Both the position numbers and the translations under genes were made by a program. A stretch of DNA of 5,660 bases, taken from positions 1-5,660 of the forward strand of contig JANPDG010000249.1 of NCBI GenBank assembly GCA_031431335.1, written 5' to 3'. Position 1 is the first letter of the stretch. Each line of letters opens with the position of its first letter. Origin of the DNA: JAAFIP01 sp031431335. Lineage in GTDB: Bacteria > Pseudomonadota > Gammaproteobacteria > Burkholderiales > Burkholderiaceae_C. Under the pieces are notes generated by a model. It worked only from the letters and a program-made list of their open reading frames with translations, had not been told where the DNA came from and made no database searches. This document shows, piece by piece, positions 1 to 5,660 of the stretch.

Positions 1-1
1 C

Positions 2-93
2 GCAACGGTCACGGCGTGTCTGCCTCCGCTCATGTCCCCCGCCCTGCGGGCTCCTCCTTTACTTCGCTGCGACAGACACACCGTGCCCGTTGC
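2..93. repeat. nested inverted-repeat element A
   Basis: Arms at 2-22 and 73-93 are complementary at 19 of 21 positions (mismatches at 9/86 and 15/80), giving a long hairpin. The 50-base loop holds a smaller hairpin, GCCC (41-44) against GGGC (48-51), set between TGTCCCCCG (33-41) and CTCCTCCTTTAC (51-62). The same core occurs in opposite orientation in element B. No transposase or tRNA-like feature is visible in it. Its class is unknown to me; it could be a REP-like or MITE-like repeat family. No T-tract follows either arm, so it does not look like a standard terminator. Confidence 0.85.
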
Positions 94-109
94 TACGAAA
101 GGAGGCTTA

Positions 110-121
110 CGCAGGCCTGCG
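110..121. repeat. 12-bp perfect palindrome between elements A and B
   Basis: CGCAGGCCTGCG reads the same on both strands. It lies in the 46-base spacer between the two larger inverted repeats, a few bases after AAAGGAGG (98-105), which is also found in the core of element B (168-175). It may be a remnant of a third copy or part of the same composite repeat. Function unknown. Confidence 0.5.
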
Positions 122-139
122 CGTATTGCAGCTTGAGGA

Positions 140-221
140 GCGGGTTGCCTGAGCGCTTTGCGTAGGTAAAGGAGGAGGCCAAAGGCCGGGGGACACGAAG
201 CAAAGCGTTCAGGCAACTCGC
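140..221. repeat. nested inverted-repeat element B
   Basis: Arms at 144-161 and 200-217 pair over 18 positions with a single G-T wobble (153/208). Pairing extends outward to 140/221 with one more wobble, for about 22 pairs. The loop carries a small hairpin GGCC (177-180) AAA GGCC (184-187) between GTAAAGGAGGAG (166-177) and CGGGGGACA (187-195). These flanks are the exact reverse complements of the core flanks of element A, while the outer arms share no clear sequence with those of A. It lies about 70 bases downstream of the pccB stop. Confidence 0.85.
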
Positions 222-293
222 GCCGCCGCACGCAATGGTGCAAAACGCCCGAGCAGTCCAATCCAACGTAATAAGAACACATAACAATACAGC
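222..293. other. short non-coding stretch after pccB
   Basis: Between the pccB stop and element B I see no gene, ribosome site or stem followed by a T-tract. Together with the repeats this makes 293 bases without a supportable coding region. Whether the operon continues into a pccA gene beyond the left edge cannot be judged from here. Confidence 0.5.
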
Positions 294-1826
294 TCAAAGC
301 GGAATGTTCCCGTGCTTACGCCATGGGTTTTCAATTTTCTTGTCTTTCAGCATCACGAGTGATCGGCAGATGCGTTTGCGCGTTTCATGCGGCAAGATTA
401 CATCGTCAATAAAGCCGCGTGCGCCTGCTACAAAGGGGTTAGCAAAGCGGGCTTTGTATTCGGCTTCTTTGGCAGCTAGCTTGGCGGGGTCGCCTTTATC
501 TTCGCGGAAGATGATCTCTACCGCGCCCTTGGCTCCCATCACCGCAATCTCGGCATTGGGCCAAGCAAAGTTGACGTCACCGCGCAAATGCTTGGAAGCC
601 ATCACGTCGTACGCGCCGCCGTACGCCTTGCGGGTGATGACCGTGATTTTGGGTACCGTGCATTCGGCGTAGGCGTAGAGCAGCTTGGCACCATGCTTGA
701 TGATGCCGCCGTATTCTTGGCTGGTGCCGGGCATGAAGCCGGGTACATCGACAAAGGTAATGACGGGAATGTTGAACGCGTCGCAAAAGCGCACGAAACG
801 CGCCGCCTTGATGGATGATTTAATATCCAAACAACCTGCTAGCACTAGCGGCTGGTTGGCGACAATGCCTACCGTCTGCCCGTCCATGCGCGCAAAGCCA
901 ATGAGAATGTTTTTAGCGTACTCGGGTTGCAGTTCAAAAAAGTCGCCATCGTCCACCGTTTTGACGATCAGCTCTTTCATGTCGTAGGGTTTGTTGGCGT
1001 TATCGGGCACCAGAGTGTCCAGGCTCATGTCCAGGCGCGCAGCCGGGTCGCCACTGGGTCGCACGGGGGCTTTTTCGCGGTTAGACAGCGGCAGGTAGTT
1101 GTATAAACGGCGCAGCATCAGCAGCGCCTCTACATCGTTTTCAAAAGCCAAGTCGGCCACACCGCTTTTGGTGGTGTGGGTGATGGCGCCGCCGAGTTCT
1201 TCGGCGGTCACTTCTTCATGCGTCACGGTTTTCACCACCTCGGGGCCGGTGACGAACATGTACGACGAGTCTTTGACCATGAAGATAAAGTCGGTCATGG
1301 CGGGCGAATACACCGCACCGCCCGCGCTGGGCCCCATGATCATGCTGATTTGCGGCACCACTCCGCTGGCCATCACGTTGCGCTGGAACACGTCGGCATA
1401 GCCGCCCAGCGATGCCACGCCTTCTTGAATGCGCGCGCCACCCGAGTCGTTCAGGCCAATCACTGGCGCCCCCACCTTCATGGCCTGGTCCATCACTTTG
1501 CAAATTTTCTCGGCGTGCGCCTCACTAAGTGCGCCACCAAACACGGTGAAGTCTTGGCTGTAGACAAACACCAATCGCCCGTTGATCATGCCGTAACCGG
1601 TGACCACGCCGTCGCCGGGAATCTTTTGGTCTTGCATGCCAAAGTCCACGCAGCGGTGCTCGACAAACATATCCCACTCTTCAAAGCTGCCTTCGTCCAG
1701 CAAAATTTCTAGCCGCTCACGTGCGGTAAGTTTGCCTTTTTTGTGCTGTGCGTCAATGCGCTTTTGACCACCGCCCATGCGAGCGAGTTGGCGTTTGGCT
1801 TCAAGCTGTTCTAGGATGTCTTGCAT
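294..1826 (-). CDS. pccB: propionyl-CoA carboxylase beta (carboxyltransferase) subunit
   Basis: This subunit moves carboxyl from biotin to an acyl-CoA, most likely propionyl-CoA, giving (S)-methylmalonyl-CoA in the cytosol. It is complete at 510 residues, typical for the family, from ATG at 1826 to TGA at 294-296. The N-terminal crotonase-like half holds the biotin or acyl-CoA oxyanion-hole loops GGAR (129-132) and GPSAGGAVYSPA (165-176). The C-terminal half holds GFMPGTSQEYGGIIKHG (363-379) and AYGGAYDVM (401-409). D407 in that last motif corresponds to the residue (D422 in Streptomyces coelicolor PccB) known to favour propionyl- over acetyl-CoA. The C terminus ENPWRKHGNIPL is that of Pcc beta chains. 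The ribosome-binding site is weak (only AAGAA-like). It needs a biotin carboxylase/biotin carrier alpha subunit, which is not in the window. Another acyl-CoA such as butyryl-CoA could also be accepted. Confidence 0.96.
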   Translation of the reverse strand: MQDILEQLEAKRQLARMGGGQKRIDAQHKKGKLTARERLEILLDEGSFEEWDMFVEHRCVDFGMQDQKIPGDGVVTGYGMINGRLVFVYSQDFTVFGGALSEAHAEKICKVMDQAMKVGAPVIGLNDSGGARIQEGVASLGGYADVFQRNVMASGVVPQISMIMGPSAGGAVYSPAMTDFIFMVKDSSYMFVTGPEVVKTVTHEEVTAEELGGAITHTTKSGVADLAFENDVEALLMLRRLYNYLPLSNREKAPVRPSGDPAARLDMSLDTLVPDNANKPYDMKELIVKTVDDGDFFELQPEYAKNILIGFARMDGQTVGIVANQPLVLAGCLDIKSSIKAARFVRFCDAFNIPVITFVDVPGFMPGTSQEYGGIIKHGAKLLYAYAECTVPKITVITRKAYGGAYDVMASKHLRGDVNFAWPNAEIAVMGAKGAVEIIFREDKGDPAKLAAKEAEYKARFANPFVAGARGFIDDVILPHETRKRICRSLVMLKDKKIENPWRKHGNIPL

Positions 1827-1862
1827 AACTATTCTCTTATTTCAATATGTCTAAATTACTAT

Positions 1863-2882
1863 TTATTTCATAGCTGCTTGAGCATTATTTACTTGGGTTT
1901 CAAGCAGATTACGTGCTGCAGTAGAGGCTGCTAGCTCACCATTGAGCACTTTTTTAGTTAACTGCGGCAAAAGCGCCTGAACCTGCGCATTTTGCTTAAA
2001 CGCTTGCTTCAAACCCGCCTCAATCCGCTCCCACATCCAGGCCAGTGACTGCTGCTGCCTGCGCTGCGCCAGCTTGCCGCTTGTGGTTTGTAGATTTTTA
2101 AACTTCGATACGCTCTGCCAAAACTCTTCAACACCCGTGCCCAGCAAAGCCGATAGCTGCATAGCTTGCGGATGCCACACGGCATCGTTATGCAACGCAT
2201 GCGCCGGGTTACCCTGCTGGCCGAACAAGCGCATAGCCGATGTGATCTGCGCCTGCGCACGAGTGGCGGCATTTTTGTCAATATCGGCTTTGTTAATCAC
2301 CACCAAATCCGCCAGCTCCATCACTCCCTTTTTTATCGCTTGCAAATCGTCCCCCGCGTTGGGCAACTGCATTAGCACAAACATATCCGTCATACCCGCT
2401 ACCGCAGTCTCGCTTTGGCCCACACCTACAGTCTCCACAATCACTATGTCGTAGCCCGCCGCCTCGCACACCAGCATCGCCTCGCGCGTCTTCTCGGCCA
2501 CGCCGCCCAACGTGCCGCTGCTGGGGCTGGGGCGGATATAGGCTTTGTCATGCACCGAGAGTTTTTCCATCCGCGTTTTATCGCCAAGGATGGAGCCGCC
2601 GGAGATAGTGGACGATGGGTCGATGGTGAGCACGGCGACACGCTGGCCTTGTTCGATCAGGTACAGGCCGAGTGTTTCGATAAATGTCGATTTGCCTACG
2701 CCAGGCACGCCACTGATGCCTAGGCGAAATGATTTGCCAGTGTGGGGCAACAAAGAAGTCAACAGCTCGTCGGCCTGTTCACGATGGTCTGCGCGGGTGG
2801 ATTCGAGCAGCGTTATCGCTTTGGCCATAGCGCGGCGTTGCTCTTCGGCAGTACCTCCTACCACTAGATCGAATAATTTCAA
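1863..2882 (-). CDS. meaB: MeaB/ArgK-family GTPase, methylmalonyl-CoA mutase chaperone
   Basis: G3E-family GTPase that gates loading of adenosylcobalamin into methylmalonyl-CoA mutase and protects the enzyme from inactivation (the E. coli relative is ArgK/YgfD). Length is 339 residues, normal for the family. Motifs: Walker A GVPGVGKST at 58-66, TIDPSS near 87-92, GDKTRM at 100-105, the VETVGVGQSE segment at 149-158, a switch III-like segment around 174-189 (PNAGDDLQAIKKG) and the NKAD guanine-specificity motif at 197-200. A helical dimerisation tail follows from about 265. The start is the TTG at 2880-2882. It is the first ATG, GTG or TTG after an in-frame stop at 2916-2918, and GGAG lies 8 bases ahead of it. 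Alternatives are GTG at 2864 and ATG at 2828, but the latter cuts into the conserved N terminus and neither has a good ribosome site. It overlaps vapC by 4 bp and is 36 bp from pccB. The function is near certain; the start is less so. Confidence 0.95.
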   Translation of the reverse strand: MKLFDLVVGGTAEEQRRAMAKAITLLESTRADHREQADELLTSLLPHTGKSFRLGISGVPGVGKSTFIETLGLYLIEQGQRVAVLTIDPSSTISGGSILGDKTRMEKLSVHDKAYIRPSPSSGTLGGVAEKTREAMLVCEAAGYDIVIVETVGVGQSETAVAGMTDMFVLMQLPNAGDDLQAIKKGVMELADLVVINKADIDKNAATRAQAQITSAMRLFGQQGNPAHALHNDAVWHPQAMQLSALLGTGVEEFWQSVSKFKNLQTTSGKLAQRRQQQSLAWMWERIEAGLKQAFKQNAQVQALLPQLTKKVLNGELAASTAARNLLETQVNNAQAAMK

Positions 2883-3277
2883 ACCCAGTTCTCCAACGCT
2901 AAGCCCTGCACACGCTCAAACTCCCGCATATTGTTCGTCACCAGCACAGCGCCTGTTGCCAGCGCGTGCGCCGCAATCCACTGGTCGTTCTCGCCAATCA
3001 CGTTGCCTGCGCGTTCTAACTGATTGCGCAAGGTGGCGTAATGCCACATGACGCTGTCATCCATCGGCTCCACAGACAAACTGCTTAGAAAAAGCTCCAA
3101 GGTTTCTTTGTTCTTCTCATATAAACGACTTTTAGCTACGCCGTAGGCCAGCTCGGATGCCACAATCACTGACACACTGATCTCGTCTTTATCCATCTGC
3201 CTGAATTTCTTGATTACTTCTAATGACCTGTTGGCAATGATGTAAATGCAGATATTGGTGTCCAGCATGTATTTCAT
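2879..3277 (-). CDS. vapC: VapC toxin, PIN-domain endoribonuclease
   Basis: Predicted Mg2+-dependent ribonuclease toxin of 132 residues, a normal full length for the family. PIN-domain acidic residues are present: D6 in MLDTN, E42 in ASELAYG and D98 in GENDQWIAAHA, with the late VTNNMREF segment (113-120) supplying N115 and E119. The protein resembles the MvpT/VapC branch whose studied members cleave initiator tRNA(fMet), so that target is a reasonable guess but not shown here. The ending ENWV is the family's usual C terminus, so the gene is not truncated. It starts on the ATG overlapping the vapB stop, with GGGGA at 3287-3291 nine bases upstream, inside vapB. Its TGA overlaps the proposed TTG start of meaB. 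All catalytic positions look intact, so an active toxin is expected. Confidence 0.93.
   Translation of the reverse strand: MKYMLDTNICIYIIANRSLEVIKKFRQMDKDEISVSVIVASELAYGVAKSRLYEKNKETLELFLSSLSVEPMDDSVMWHYATLRNQLERAGNVIGENDQWIAAHALATGAVLVTNNMREFERVQGLALENWV
2891..2894 (-). promoter_or_regulatory. ribosome-binding site for meaB inside vapC
   Basis: GGAG lies 8 bases upstream of the TTG at 2880-2882 and falls within the last codons of vapC. With the TTGA overlap of meaB start and vapC stop it suggests that meaB translation depends at least partly on ribosomes finishing vapC. Confidence 0.55.
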
Positions 3278-3528
3278 GGAAACATATCCCCACGCGTGGT
3301 TTGCGGCATGGGTGTGGGGCGCTGCAATACAAAGCCTGGCTCAAACTCAAACGCCATCAGAGCATCTTCCATTGCCGCCCAACGGTCTTTTTGCATGGGT
3401 GTAAGCACCACGCTATTGCCCATTTTTTTGATATGCACCTGCTTGCCTTCAAAGCGAAACAGCTTGGGCAAACGCACAGCTTGGCTACGGCCATTCATAA
3501 ATAATTGCGCGGTTTCAATAACTTCCAT
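3274..3528 (-). CDS. vapB: VapB-type antitoxin (AbrB/MazE-like DNA-binding fold)
   Basis: Predicted antitoxin of a type II toxin-antitoxin pair. Such proteins bind and block the VapC toxin through the C-terminal part and repress their own promoter through an N-terminal swapped-hairpin domain. The protein is 84 residues. Its first 45 or so carry the typical VapB/VagC pattern: LFMNGRSQAVRLPK, then RFEGKQVHIKKMGNSVVL. The acidic and aromatic middle (about residues 55-70) and the tail are the likely toxin-contacting part. I chose the ATG at 3528 because AGGAG lies 5 bases before it (3534-3538) and the conserved domain begins right after. A frame extension to a TTG at 3567 would place the start inside the operator and upstream of the predicted transcript start. 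The stop overlaps the vapC start by 4 bp (ATGA, 3274-3277), a usual sign of coupled expression. Its local sequence looks AT-richer than that of the flanking metabolic genes, which fits acquisition. Confidence 0.9.
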   Translation of the reverse strand: MEVIETAQLFMNGRSQAVRLPKLFRFEGKQVHIKKMGNSVVLTPMQKDRWAAMEDALMAFEFEPGFVLQRPTPMPQTTRGDMFP

Positions 3529-3533
3529 AGCTG

Positions 3534-3538
3534 CTCCT
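3534..3538 (-). promoter_or_regulatory. ribosome-binding site deciding the vapB start
   Basis: AGGAG sits 5 bases before the ATG at 3528. It is the only good Shine-Dalgarno match near the start of this frame and rules in favour of the 84-residue antitoxin over the longer 97-residue frame. Confidence 0.75.
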
Positions 3539-3565
3539 TTAATTGCGTTGAAATTGATATAGTCC

Positions 3566-3581
3566 AATGATATATATCATT
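3566..3581. promoter_or_regulatory. 16-bp perfect palindrome, likely VapB/VapBC operator
   Basis: AATGATATATATCATT is its own reverse complement and covers the -10 box and part of the spacer of the vapBC promoter. VapB-type antitoxins commonly bind palindromes at this place to repress their own operon. A related half-site lies at 3552-3561 (AATTGATATA against AATGATATA at 3566-3574), which may extend the binding region. Binding by this VapB is inferred. Confidence 0.7.
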
Positions 3582-3591
3582 TACCGCAATG

Positions 3592-3595
<4 letters not shown>
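3567..3595 (-). promoter_or_regulatory. predicted sigma70 promoter of vapBC
   Basis: On the minus strand a consensus -35 hexamer TTGACA (3590-3595) is followed by exactly 17 bases and then a -10 hexamer TATCAT (3567-3572). The transcript should start near 3560, about 30 bases before the vapB ATG. The -35 box contains the TGA stop codon of the mutase gene, so promoter and coding end are shared. Because vapC abuts meaB, this promoter probably also drives meaB and pccB. It is predicted from sequence only. Confidence 0.75.

Positions 3596-5660
<2,065 letters not shown>

Noticed and set aside
140..221. Element B as an intrinsic terminator of the operon
   Set aside because: The stem is long but no run of T follows it in the minus-strand direction, and its large structured loop is unlike a normal terminator.
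93..287. 64-residue open frame on the minus strand downstream of pccB
   Set aside because: It runs through the inverted repeats of element B and the spacer palindrome, ends inside element A's arm, has no clear ribosome site and shows no recognisable domain; it is explained by repeat sequence.
235..672. 145-residue open frame on the plus strand across the pccB end
   Set aside because: It is antisense to the strongly supported pccB coding region, low in recognisable protein character, and the high-GC third positions of pccB explain the open frame.
1827..1862. Promoter in the gap between meaB and pccB
   Set aside because: The 36-base gap is AT-rich, but I see no properly spaced -35 and -10 pair; read-through from meaB is the simpler reading.
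3529..3567. Longer vapB form starting at a TTG at 3567
   Set aside because: The added 13 residues would be encoded across the predicted operator and upstream of the predicted transcript start; the ATG at 3528 has a proper AGGAG.

Overview
The window looks like a chromosomal piece of a betaproteobacterium, most likely Burkholderiales and probably Comamonadaceae. That placement rests on how closely the MeaB, PccB and methylmalonyl-CoA mutase proteins resemble what I recall of that family, and on the gene order. It is recognition, not a database result. All five real genes lie on the minus strand, so the operon reads from right to left.

Layout in transcription order: (i) 5660-3592, methylmalonyl-CoA mutase, single-chain type, cut at its N terminus by the right window edge. 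(ii) 3591-3529, a short gap with a strong-looking sigma70 promoter and a perfect 16-bp palindrome. (iii) 3528-3274 and 3277-2879, a VapB antitoxin and VapC PIN-domain toxin pair, overlapping by 4 bp. (iv) 2882-1863, MeaB, the G-protein chaperone of the mutase, which starts on a TTG overlapping the vapC stop codon. (v) 1826-294, the carboxyltransferase (beta) subunit of propionyl-CoA carboxylase. (vi) 293-1, a non-coding stretch with two large nested inverted repeats. The biotin carboxylase subunit (pccA) that usually accompanies pccB is not in the window and may lie beyond the left edge.

The metabolic genes form the propionyl-CoA to succinyl-CoA route. PccB, with its unseen alpha partner, makes methylmalonyl-CoA. 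An epimerase, not seen here, would be needed to change the stereoisomer. The B12-dependent mutase makes succinyl-CoA, and MeaB loads and protects the mutase cofactor.

Four things do not fit an ordinary metabolic operon. A complete vapBC toxin-antitoxin module sits between the mutase and its chaperone and seems translationally coupled to meaB. The vapBC promoter has its -35 box on the mutase stop codon. The part of the mutase gene for the B12-binding domain has a sharply different synonymous codon pattern (CTA and GTA) from the rest of the gene. Finally, the left end carries two oppositely oriented copies of a palindromic element whose core is conserved while its outer stems differ in sequence yet still pair. 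No rRNA, tRNA, CRISPR array, insertion sequence or convincing intrinsic terminator was seen.
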